This document shows positions 42,007 through 49,251 of a stretch of DNA of 49,251 bases, one piece after another. Location of the stretch: contig NZ_JAATVU010000043.1 of assembly GCF_013184745.1 (NCBI RefSeq), forward strand, positions 1 through 49,251, written 5' to 3'. This DNA is from Mangrovicoccus sp. HB161399 (GTDB lineage Bacteria; Pseudomonadota; Alphaproteobacteria; Rhodobacterales; Rhodobacteraceae). A program made the position numbers and the translations under genes. Below the pieces are notes generated by a model. It searched no databases, was not told the origin of the DNA, and saw only the letters and a program-made list of their open reading frames with translations. Within the stretch, counting starts at the first letter, position 1. Each line of letters starts with the position of its first letter.

Positions 42007-43926
42007 GTGAGCCACCGGATCGAGATCCGCCGCCTGCGCGCGCCGGTCCCCGCCGGGGTCCGGGCCGGACGGGTGCGGCAGGCCGCGGAGGCGGCACTGG
42101 CGGATGCCGATCCGCATCTGCCGCCGCAGGCGATCCTGGTGCTGCGCGAGGCGCGGCTGCGGCTGGGAAGCGGACGGGCGATCGACCTGCGGGAGGCCGC
42201 CGGACAGGCCCGGGGCCCCGCCGATCCGCAGGCCGCCACGGCGGGGGCGGTGCTCTTCCCGGACCGGGGCAGCCTGCTGGCCGAGGCCATCCGGCTCGCA
42301 GGGTCGCCCTGGCCGTGGTACCTGCAGGCCGCGCTCGGCCGCCGCCCGGCGCGCACCGCGCTCGGACCGGCGGTGCTGGCCTGGCTGGCCGCGGACAGCC
42401 GCAGCCCGGAATTCGGCCCCCTGGTCACGCGCGTGCTGTCCAGCCTCGCCGAACATGGCCGCCTGCCGGATCTGCTGGGCTGCCTCGCCCCCGCCGATGC
42501 GCGGCATCTCGCGGCGGCCGTCTGCGGCCGCAGCCCCGGCCCTGCCGCGCCCTCGCCGCTTCCGCCGGACCCGGAGCCTGCCCGGCGCGGCGCGGCGCGG
42601 GAGGCACCTGCCGCCGTGCCGGCGCCGCGGCCGGGCCCCGCCGGGATCCGGCTGATCCGCGCGGCCGAGAACTGCCTTGGCGCCGGGTCCGTCCCGGCAG
42701 ATGCCGCGGCACCGGTCGCGCAGCTGATCGCGGCGGCCGCCATCACCGCCGACGGCCGGGCGCATCCCTCGCCCGCAGCCGTGCGCCGCCTCGCACAGGA
42801 TATCATTTCCCGGCCCGCCGACCCCGCTGCGGCTCCACCAGACTTGCCGGCCAAAGCCGCCGGACCGCCGCGCGGCACGGCCCGGCCGCAACGGCCATCA
42901 ACCCAGGCCCCCGGGACGGCCGGGGCGGAGCGTCCTGCCGGACCGTCCCCCGCCGCCCGCGAACCCGCGCCGGAGACCGCCGCTCCGGCGCAGCCGGCGT
43001 CTTCTCCCGCACGGCCCCGGCCGCTGCCGCCACGCCGGGACCGGACGGACAACCCCGCCGCGGAGACACTGCGCCCGCCGGAGCCGGCGCCCGGCCCTGC
43101 GGCACCATCGGATCGCCCTTCCCGTCCCGAACCGGCCCGCGCGCAGGTGTCCGAGCGCATCGGCACGCTGCAGCCCGATGCCGAAGCCCCGGAGCTTGCA
43201 AAGGAGACCGCGGACGCAGACGACCCGGTCCCGGCCGGGATCCACCCGGACCGCGAGGGGTGGCGCCGTACGCCCACGGGCGGTCTGGTCTGGGTCATCC
43301 GCGCGCTCGCCCGGCTCGGCATCGCCGAGGCGATGGACGCCCATCCGCTGCTCGACGAGGCCGAACTGGGCCGCCGCGTGCTGGTCTCGATGCTGCTGCG
43401 CGCCGGAGGCAGTCCGGCCGACCCGCTGGCGGAGGCCTTCGCCAGCGATCCGCCTGAGGGACCGGCCATGGCGGACTTCCTCGCCCCCGCGCCCCTGCGA
43501 AGGCTTTGGGCGGCCGAACCGCTCCGGATCCGCCGCCTGGCCGGAGCGCCCGGCTGGCGGCTGGCCAGCGACCGGCGCGACCTGGCGACCCTCGCCATGT
43601 GGCGCGGCCGCATGCCGGACGGGATCCGCGCCTGGCCCGCCGGGCTGGCCCGCGGCACGCCGGTACGGGGCCGCCTCGACGACCGCGCGGTGCTGACCTG
43701 GGAGCTTTCGGCACGGCGCTACCTGCGCGCGGCCACCGGCCTCTGCCCCCGGACGCTGATCCGGCGGCCGGGCCTGGCGCTGGTCAGCTCGGGCTATCTC
43801 GACCTGGCGCTGTCCGCGCGCGACATCGAGCTTCCCGTCCGGATGGCCGGGCTGGACATCGATCCCGGCTGGGTGCTCTGGCTCTACCGCGCGGTCCAGA
43901 TCCACTATGATTTCGACGGAGCCTGA
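42007..43926 (+). CDS. contractile injection system tape-measure protein candidate
   Basis: A 639-residue protein. The N-terminus (SHRIEIRRLRAPVPAG, LPPQAILVLREARLRLGSGRAIDL) resembles the CIS tape-measure family (Afp14-like), and GGLVWVIRALARLGIAEAMD matches its recurring G-L-x-x-I-P-x-L-x-x-L-G type helix. It lies directly before the AAA+ ATPase, the Afp14-Afp15 order. Residues about 178-378 are Pro/Ala-rich and probably disordered. Tape-measure proteins set tail length and occupy the tube lumen. GGAGG eight bases before GTG at 42007 supports the start; an ATG at 41917 lies inside the previous gene. Confidence 0.6.
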   Translation: MSHRIEIRRLRAPVPAGVRAGRVRQAAEAALADADPHLPPQAILVLREARLRLGSGRAIDLREAAGQARGPADPQAATAGAVLFPDRGSLLAEAIRLAGSPWPWYLQAALGRRPARTALGPAVLAWLAADSRSPEFGPLVTRVLSSLAEHGRLPDLLGCLAPADARHLAAAVCGRSPGPAAPSPLPPDPEPARRGAAREAPAAVPAPRPGPAGIRLIRAAENCLGAGSVPADAAAPVAQLIAAAAITADGRAHPSPAAVRRLAQDIISRPADPAAAPPDLPAKAAGPPRGTARPQRPSTQAPGTAGAERPAGPSPAAREPAPETAAPAQPASSPARPRPLPPRRDRTDNPAAETLRPPEPAPGPAAPSDRPSRPEPARAQVSERIGTLQPDAEAPELAKETADADDPVPAGIHPDREGWRRTPTGGLVWVIRALARLGIAEAMDAHPLLDEAELGRRVLVSMLLRAGGSPADPLAEAFASDPPEGPAMADFLAPAPLRRLWAAEPLRIRRLAGAPGWRLASDRRDLATLAMWRGRMPDGIRAWPAGLARGTPVRGRLDDRAVLTWELSARRYLRAATGLCPRTLIRRPGLALVSSGYLDLALSARDIELPVRMAGLDIDPGWVLWLYRAVQIHYDFDGA

Positions 43927-43927
43927 C

Positions 43928-45862
43928 ATGCCCGACGGCCGCCCCGCCTCCAATCCTGCCACCGCCGCATATTGCGCCGCCGCAATGGCCGCGCTCGGCC
44001 GGCTGCTGCCGGACCGGCAGGGCAGCTCCGCAGAGGACCGCTACCTGCTGGGCCTGCTGGCGCGGCACGGCGACCCGATGGCGCCGTTCCGCGCCGCCCC
44101 CGATCCCGGCGACCCGCTGGGCGCGCTCGCCGAGGCGCTGGCGCTGCCGCCGGACCAGCTGGCCGCGGCGGCGCTGGCGCTGGCGGTGGAGACCGACGCG
44201 ATGGCCGGACGCGCCGTGGCCCGGCTGCAGGCGCCGGTCGGCGGCGCGCGGCCGATGCTGGGGCTCGCGGCCAACGCCTTCGGCGCGCTCGGCGCGACGG
44301 TGCCGGGCCTGGCCTCCGGGGCCGCCGCCGGGCACGGGCTGCTGCGGCTTTCCGGCACCGGGCCGCTGCCCGAGCAGATGCTGGTCCTGGCCCCCGGACT
44401 CGCCGCCGCGCTGACCGGCACAGGCCGCAGCTGGCAGGGCCTGCGCCCGGTTCCCGCGGCGGTCGGCGCGCCCTGGCCGGACAGCCTGCGCGCGCAGGTG
44501 CTGGCGCGGGCGGAGGGGCTGGCGCTGCGGCCCGCCACGCTGCTGGTGCTGCGCCATCTCGACGGCATCGAGCGCGACTGGATCCTCTGGACGCTGGGCC
44601 GCGCGCTCGGCCGGATCCCGATGCTGGCCGACCCCAAGACCGCGGAGCGCGCCGGGCTGGGCGCCTTCGCCGCCGCCGCGGGCGTGCTGCCCGTCTTCGC
44701 CGCCGATGCCGGTCCGGGCGAGCACGTGCAGCTGCCGCCGCTGCCCGGCTATCCCGGCCCGGTGATCGCCTTGGCCGGCCCCGAGGGCAGCACCGGCTGC
44801 GAGGGCATGGCCCTGGCCGAATGGGAGGTCCCGCTGCCCGCGGCGGCGGAACGCGCCGCGCTCTGGCGCACCGCCTTCCCTCCGGAAGCGGCGGAGCGTC
44901 TGGGCCGGACCCACCTGCAGCGCGCCGGGCGCATCCTGACGCTGTGCCGGACCGCCCGCGTCGAGGCCGCCTTCGGCGGGCGCGACGGACCGGAGCAGGG
45001 CGATCTCGCCGCGGCGCTCTGGACCTCCGAGGGCGAGGGCATCGGCGCCTATGCCCAGCCGGTCCGCGACCGGGTGGAGGCGGGCCAGCTGATCCTGCCC
45101 GCCGCGCTGCAGGGCGAGCTGGAGCTGCTGCGCGGCCGCTGCGCCCGCCGCGAGACCCTGGCCGACGGGCTCGGCACCACGATGGCGGCGCGCTACAAGC
45201 ACGGCATCCGTGCGCTCTTCACCGGCCCCTCCGGCACCGGCAAGACGATGGCCGCGTCCTGGCTGGCGACCCGGCTGGAGCTGCCGCTCTACCGCGTCGA
45301 CCTGTCGATGGTGACCTCGAAATACATCGGCGAGACCGAGAAGAACCTGTCGCAGCTATTGGCCCGGGCCGAGCGCGAGGAGGTCGTCCTGCTCTTCGAC
45401 GAGGCGGATTCGATGTTCGGCAAGCGCACCGACATCCAGGACAGCAACGACCGCTTCGCCAATGCCCAGACCAACTACCTGCTGCAGCGCATCGAGACCT
45501 ATACCGGCATCGTGCTGATGACCTCGAATGCCCGCACCCGCTTCGACAGCGCCTTCACCCGGCGCATCGACGCGATCGTGGATTTCGGCCAGCCCGACCC
45601 GGCGGAGCGGCGGGCGCTGTGGCGGCTGCATCTGGGGACCGGCCATGCGGTGGCCGATGCCGATCTCAACCGGCTGGCGGCGCTGGCCGATCTGGCGGGC
45701 GGGCATATCCGAAACGTGGTGCTTGCCGCGGCGGTTGCAGCCGCCGAGGAGGACGCGCCGCTGGCGATGCGGCATCTCGCGGCCGGGCTGCGCTCGGAAT
45801 ACCGCAAGCTCGGCCAGACGCCGCCCGCCGAACTGCTCAGGCTGGGAGGGAAGGACCGATGA
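43928..45862 (+). CDS. AAA+ ATPase of the eCIS (Afp15/Pvc15-like)
   Basis: A 644-residue protein. The C-terminal AAA+ module is intact: Walker A GPSGTGKT (433-440), Walker B VVLLFDEAD (486-494), and sensor/arginine region FDSAFTRRID (539-548). The first ~400 residues are a long Ala-rich domain typical of eCIS ATPases. The enzyme is cytoplasmic; in eCIS it is needed for assembly or cargo loading and is not part of the mature particle. CGGAG six bases before the ATG at 43928 supports this start over an ATG at 43907. Its stop overlaps the next start. Confidence 0.93.
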   Translation: MPDGRPASNPATAAYCAAAMAALGRLLPDRQGSSAEDRYLLGLLARHGDPMAPFRAAPDPGDPLGALAEALALPPDQLAAAALALAVETDAMAGRAVARLQAPVGGARPMLGLAANAFGALGATVPGLASGAAAGHGLLRLSGTGPLPEQMLVLAPGLAAALTGTGRSWQGLRPVPAAVGAPWPDSLRAQVLARAEGLALRPATLLVLRHLDGIERDWILWTLGRALGRIPMLADPKTAERAGLGAFAAAAGVLPVFAADAGPGEHVQLPPLPGYPGPVIALAGPEGSTGCEGMALAEWEVPLPAAAERAALWRTAFPPEAAERLGRTHLQRAGRILTLCRTARVEAAFGGRDGPEQGDLAAALWTSEGEGIGAYAQPVRDRVEAGQLILPAALQGELELLRGRCARRETLADGLGTTMAARYKHGIRALFTGPSGTGKTMAASWLATRLELPLYRVDLSMVTSKYIGETEKNLSQLLARAEREEVVLLFDEADSMFGKRTDIQDSNDRFANAQTNYLLQRIETYTGIVLMTSNARTRFDSAFTRRIDAIVDFGQPDPAERRALWRLHLGTGHAVADADLNRLAALADLAGGHIRNVVLAAAVAAAEEDAPLAMRHLAAGLRSEYRKLGQTPPAELLRLGGKDR

Positions 45863-46374
45863 GACGCAGGCCCTGGAGACGGCGGCGCGGACCGTCCGAG
45901 GAACAGGCACCGCCCGAGATGGCCGCGCCCGAGCCGGGCCCCGGCGCCGCGGCCGGAACTCCGGACTACCTGCGCGCGGAAACCGGCGCGTCGCCTGCCG
46001 AGGCCGCGGCCGCGCCGGGGCCGGAGACAGAGGAAGCGGAGGCCGAAGGCGGCGCGCCCGGGATCGGCCGCAAGGCGCCGCTGCCCGATGCGGATGCGGA
46101 TTCAGAAGGCGCAGACAGCGCGTCGGAGGCTGGCTGGGAGGAGCTCGGCCGCGCCCGGGCGCTGCGCCGCGAGGCTGCGGCGGCGCTGGCGGCGGATGAC
46201 GCCGATGCCGGTCCGGCGGCAGCGGATCCCGATCCCCGGATCGCCGCGGCCCGGGCGGCGCTCGGCCGGGCGGAGACGCTGGCACAGGAGGGCGGCACGG
46301 CGGCAGACGAACTCCTCGAGGCCGTGGCCGCCGAGTGCGGCGCGCTTGACGAGTTGGAAGCGCAGGCGCCCTGA
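45859..46374 (+). CDS. small acidic protein, last gene of the eCIS operon
   Basis: A 171-residue protein, coupled to the ATPase by a 4-base overlap and preceded by GGAGGGAAGGA. It starts with an Arg cluster (MRRRPWRRRRG), continues as a Pro/Ala/Glu-rich disordered stretch, and ends in two predicted helices (GRARALRREAAAALAADDA; RIAARAALGRAETLAQEGG-like). No family recognised. A DNA- or membrane-binding basic head on an acidic body might suit an assembly chaperone or cargo adaptor, but this is conjecture. No clear terminator follows before the insertion-sequence debris. Confidence 0.6.
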   Translation: MRRRPWRRRRGPSEEQAPPEMAAPEPGPGAAAGTPDYLRAETGASPAEAAAAPGPETEEAEAEGGAPGIGRKAPLPDADADSEGADSASEAGWEELGRARALRREAAAALAADDADAGPAAADPDPRIAAARAALGRAETLAQEGGTAADELLEAVAAECGALDELEAQAP

Positions 46375-46439
46375 GCGGACGGGCAGTAGAACAGGACCGG
46401 CGGCGACCTTGCCCCCCGGAAACCGGACTTGGACTTACA

Positions 46440-47060
46440 TTGCTCCCGGAGAGAGGGACTCCTTATCAGCAGACAGCCCCGCCGCCACCTCACCGCCAAG
46501 CTCAACGAGCAGGCCGCCGCGCGCCTTTCGGAGCCAGGTGCCACGCAGCCCACGTCGCGCGCGAGTTCGGCGTGACACTGTCGCAGCTGAAAGGCTGGCG
46601 GCTCGAGCTCGCCGCCCCGGGCTCGGCGGAGGCAATCCGCAAGCAGCAAGCCGAGGCCGCGGAACTGGCCGAGCTGCAGGAGGAAAGGGATCCGGGTCGC
46701 GAAGAAGACGGTGGCCACGCCGATGAATGGGCGAGCCATTGTCCGCCATTGTTCCGAGGACGATGGCAAGCAGCATCTGTCCCCCGAGGCGGGGACGCCG
46801 CGTGCCGCGGACGACCGGCAGCCGGCACGACCTGGGCATCGCGCCGAACCTGTTGCGGCGGAATGGCCGGGCCGTGGAACCAAACCGCATCGGGCTGGCC
46901 GACATCAGCGTCGCCGATGGTTGCTCGAACCGGTGGCGCAACCTTGGCAACTCCCCACTAACGAGCGCTGGCTCCATTTGGCGGCGGGCAAGGAGTGCGT
47001 CCTCGTGTCGCCACTGGACCGAGACGGCGTCATTGCGCAAATGAAGGAGGATTAATGTCG
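46440..47060 (+). pseudogene. decayed IS3-family transposase (orfA and orfB pieces)
   Basis: Pieces of an IS3-type transposase in shifting frames. The orfA part reads RRHLTAKLNEQAAARLSEPG in one frame (about 46474-46540), then HVAREFGVTLSQLKGWRLEL and AEAIRKQQAEAAELAELQEE in another (about 46545-46685). The orfB part reads TTGSRHDLGIAPNLL and PNRIGLADIS (about 46805-46910), then ERWLHLAAGKE after another shift (about 46964-47000). Stops and frame changes break it at least three times and the catalytic DDE core is missing, so it is inactive. Confidence 0.75.
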
Positions 47061-47090
47061 TGAATCCAGCGTGGTAGCTGGTCATCATGA

Positions 47091-47099
47091 GCAGACCTC
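47091..47099. repeat. target-site duplication, left copy
   Basis: GCAGACCTC here matches 48284-48292 exactly and directly flanks the IS4-family element. Confidence 0.85.
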
Positions 47100-48283
47100 C
47101 AGACTACACGACTCCCTGTCGCTGGCGCCTTGGCATGACGAGTTTCCGGAAGCTTGGCGGGATCTCAGCGTGCGACCGGAGCAATCGCCTCGTCTCGTCG
47201 AGGCCGGTCCGGAACCAGGACTTCGACAGGTATCCGTGAGCCTTCCTGCCGGGGAATTTCGTTCCCATGAGCGCCGCCGCTGTCCGGCAGACCAGGGCGA
47301 TGGCGAGCGGCAGGATGGCGATCAGCAAGCACAAATTTCGCGCGAGCGAGAGGCGTGTGTCCTCGAGGTTCAGGCCACGGGTCTTGCTGTCGGCGAACAG
47401 ACATTCGGTCAGCCAGCGCTTGCGGTAGAGCCGCAGGATGCGCACGCCGCTGCCGGGGTGCGAGGAGGCGACGACCAGAAGCTCTCCGCCCCTGATCCGC
47501 CGGGCACCGAAATGGAGATCGAGATCAGGATGTCCGTCCCGCCCGGGCAGGACCGCGGTGAAGCCCCGCACGCCCGGGCACGCGCGACAGCCAGGATCGC
47601 AGGGAAAGGTCGCGGCCCTCGACGCGGACAATCTGATCCTCCTTCATCCGGATCGCGAAGGGGATTTTCCTGTCCAAGAGGAAAGCCATCCATTCCTGGC
47701 CTGCGAACTCGCGGTCGGCCATCAGCATGCGCACCGTGGAGACATCGAAATGCTGCAGATACCGGTTCATCAGCGCGATGCGCTGCGCCGTCGTGGAATT
47801 GCCCGCATGGGACAGCAGCGTCCACATCAGCGGCACCCGGAACCGCGTGGTGACCACGGCCAGGACCAGGACGTTGACGTCCGCCCTGCCGATCTTCCAG
47901 TTGGTCCGGTCGAGACAGAGATGCCACGGCCGCGGGTTGCCGATCAGTGCCACGACGAGACCGACCGTCCAGTCATCGGGCCGCTCGACGTGCTGAAAGA
48001 AACGCTGCAGCCGGCGGTAGGTCGATGCAGCCTTGGCGCGACCTGGCCGCTCGGAGGCGACATGCGTGAGGTTCACCGTCCAGGCGCCGATCATGCCCAG
48101 AAGGATGCGGCTGAGGGTTTCGAGGCGGGACTTGCCCAGCGGGACATGCGGGGCTAGCGTCTTCTGCAGATCGGCGAGAGCGCGGATATTCAACGGGCCG
48201 TTCCTTTGGCGAGGTCGAGTCCGTCAGGAGACTCCCTTCCGCCGATCGCCGCCCCCCCAAATCAACCGGTGTCGTGTAGTCTG
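47100..48283 (-). mobile_element. IS4-family insertion sequence, 1184 bp
   Basis: Both ends carry the perfect 13-base inverted repeat CAGACTACACGAC (47100-47112 and 48271-48283). With one mismatch it extends to 16 bases. A 9-base direct repeat, GCAGACCTC, flanks it on both sides. The single leftward transposase fills the element and has IS4-type signatures. Intact ends and target duplication point to a fairly recent insertion, although the transposase frame is now broken. Confidence 0.88.
47104..48193 (-). pseudogene. IS4-family DDE transposase, frameshifted
   Basis: The first part, from a TTG start at 48193 with AAGGA upstream, includes the catalytic-Asp region HLCLDRTNWKIG and LMADREFAG. 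The second part, in another frame, includes the YREK signature YRKRWLTECLFADSKTRG followed by LNLEDT, and runs to a stop inside the terminal repeat at 47104. The reading frame changes near 47570-47590. All expected motifs are present once the frames are joined, so a single indel probably inactivated it; a sequencing error is the alternative. Confidence 0.82.
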
Positions 48284-48292
48284 GCAGACCTC
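48284..48292. repeat. target-site duplication, right copy
   Basis: GCAGACCTC, identical to 47091-47099 on the other side of the IS4-family element. Confidence 0.85.
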
Positions 48293-48430
48293 CGAAGACG
48301 ACCTGCAAGACCGCCAACTGGCACAGCTAGCGAGCCGTTATCCGCCATTGACGGTGTGGATGGCCCCTGCAGCGGCATCGCGATGTGCCGAGGCGGGAGC
48401 TGCGGAGCCTTTCGCCGAGAGGAGCCATCC

Positions 48431-48748
48431 ATGGAGCAGCCTGTCGCCATCGGCCTCGATCCGGCCAAGGGCGCGTTCCAGGTTCGCGGCGCCGCTGCGG
48501 ACCGGCGGGCCGCCCTCCGCCGCCGGTTGCGCCGGTCGCAGGTGCCCGGGTTCTCCGGGCGGCCCGAGCCGTGCATGGCCGGAATGGAGGCCTGTCCGGG
48601 CGCACATCGCCGGGCGCGGGACCCGGCCGGGCGCGGCCGCGAGGTGCGGCTGATGCCGCCGACCCATGCGCAGCCGCATGCCAGGCGGGGGAAGACGGGC
48701 GCGGCCGGCGCGGAAGCGGTCCGCGTGTGGGGTGTCAGGCAAAACTGA
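48431..48748 (+). pseudogene. IS110-family transposase, N-terminal fragment
   Basis: 105 codons match the start of an IS110-type DEDD transposase (EQPVAIGLDPAKGAFQVRGA, FSGRPEPCMAGMEAC, EVRLMPP, RRGKTGAAGAEAV). A full enzyme has more than 300 residues. The usual KTDAADAEA motif reads KTGAAGAEA, so two acidic positions are Gly, and the frame ends abruptly at 48748 next to a hairpin. It is both truncated and catalytically dead. GAGAGGAG precedes the ATG. Confidence 0.82.
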
Positions 48749-48772
48749 CTTTCATGTCAGATGCCTGACCCC
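48729..48772. repeat. imperfect inverted repeat at the IS110 fragment boundary
   Basis: GGGGTGTCAGGC (48729-48740) faces GCCTGACCCC (48763-48772); the arms match except for two extra bases, with a 22-base loop. It lies exactly where the IS110 similarity stops, so it may be the end of another element. Confidence 0.6.
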
Positions 48773-49024
48773 GCAGGCGGAACTTCCAGAATGCGGAGTG
48801 GCGTTGCCCAGTTGAACTCGCGATCGTAAAGTCAGGACATTCCTGCCTTTGTCTGATCCCGGAAGTCTCGTTTGGCCAAGAGCCTCCCTGCCATCCCCGG
48901 AAATACCTTCCCTCAGTTGCCGCTGACTGTGCCGCATGCTGCGTTCGAGCCGGCATCGTCTTTGCTGTCCCGACTCGCGGCGAGGGGCGGCGCAAGCTCC
49001 ATGCAGCGATTCTGCGGCGATATT
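48749..49024. other. intergenic debris without an identified gene
   Basis: Between the IS110 fragment and the IS3-family end I see no supported gene. A minus-strand open frame (48735-48995, 86 codons) has no ribosome site or family signature. Base composition is visibly less GC-rich than the eCIS genes, consistent with foreign DNA. Confidence 0.4.
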
Positions 49025-49251
49025 TGAGGTGGTCCCTATTTCCCGGACAGTTTCTCGGCGGCGCTAAGCTTGCCTGTTGATCATGCCGCCGCCTTCATGC
49101 CGGGGCCCTCGTGGACCTCGACGGGTGTCCGTCCTCCGATCGCCGAATGCGGACGCTGGGTGTTGCAGAGTGAGGCGTCGAACGCGATCCGTCCGAGAGA
49201 GATGCCGAACGATCCACCTGCCGATCCCCGTGCGGGCTTCGGACCCGGTCT
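49025..49251 (-). mobile_element. IS3-family element, right end with orfB C-terminus, cut by window edge
   Basis: On the minus strand the end of an IS3 orfB is clear: NTQRPHSAIGGRTPVEV followed by HEGPGMKAAA and a stop at 49081-49083. The element end TGAGGTGGTCCC begins at 49025. Upstream, EARTGIGRWI (near 49220) is in a different frame and is separated from NTQRPHS by extra bases in which a GGATCG segment recurs, so the gene is probably broken. The rest lies outside the window. Confidence 0.75.

Noticed and set aside
37869-43658. Open frame of 1929 codons on the minus strand
   Set aside because: It runs antisense across several well-supported eCIS genes, is Arg/Gly/Ala-rich without any domain, and is a by-product of high GC.
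47571-47590. Programmed frameshift in the IS4-family transposase
   Set aside because: No slippery run or downstream stem is evident, and IS4-type transposases are normally single-frame; a plain indel is simpler.

Overview
This is a very GC-rich window (about 70%), with strong Shine-Dalgarno sites, tightly overlapping reading frames and rare-type starts (GTG, TTG). The gene families and codon use suggest an alphaproteobacterium, most likely Rhodobacterales-like, but no marker gene here fixes the taxon.

Region 1 (about 600-11450) is a metabolic block. It has a sodium:solute symporter, then a leftward operon of aldehyde dehydrogenase, ATP-grasp ligase, C45-type acyl hydrolase and nitrilase-type amidohydrolase. 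A rightward FAD amine oxidoreductase, a LysR regulator, and a divergent cupin plus agmatinase-family ureohydrolase pair follow. Together they read as uptake and catabolism of a guanidino compound or polyamine, possibly through an acylated intermediate (ligate, oxidise, dehydrogenate, deacylate).

Region 2 (about 11445-46374) is a complete extracellular contractile injection system (eCIS, the Afp/PVC/MAC type of phage-tail-like particle). On the left, leftward, is a 1641-residue cargo/effector candidate with a DUF4157 (eCIS core) domain, a hydrophobic middle and a C-terminal PD-(D/E)XK-nuclease-like tip. Next to it is a SARP-type activator. The rightward structural operon then encodes: a small orphan, a Pvc16/DUF4255 cap protein, an accessory protein, sheath 1, tube 1, sheath 2, tube 2, a CIS tube/spike adaptor with a glycine-rich tail, a DUF5908 peptide, a gpD-like hub, a gpV-like spike, a protein with a hydrophobic C-terminus, a gp25 wedge, baseplate J, a gpI-like wedge, three related accessory proteins, a tape-measure candidate, an AAA+ ATPase and a final acidic orphan. 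Nearly all genes overlap or sit within 15 bases of each other, so this looks like one transcript of about 28 kb.

The most striking signal is regulatory. The effector promoter (minus strand, 16780-16824) and the structural-operon promoter (plus strand, 18345-18389) have the same layout: three GTGAC(C/G)GG-type units at exact 11-base steps, then 7 bases, then CAGTCTGG. This matches the known binding architecture of SARP activators, and the SARP gene lies between the two promoters. The inferred circuit is one activator that switches on particle and cargo together.

Region 3 (46375-49251) is a patch of insertion-sequence debris. It contains a decayed IS3-like element, a 1184-bp IS4-family element with a 9-base target duplication but a frameshifted transposase, a dead IS110 fragment, and the end of another IS3-family element at the window edge.
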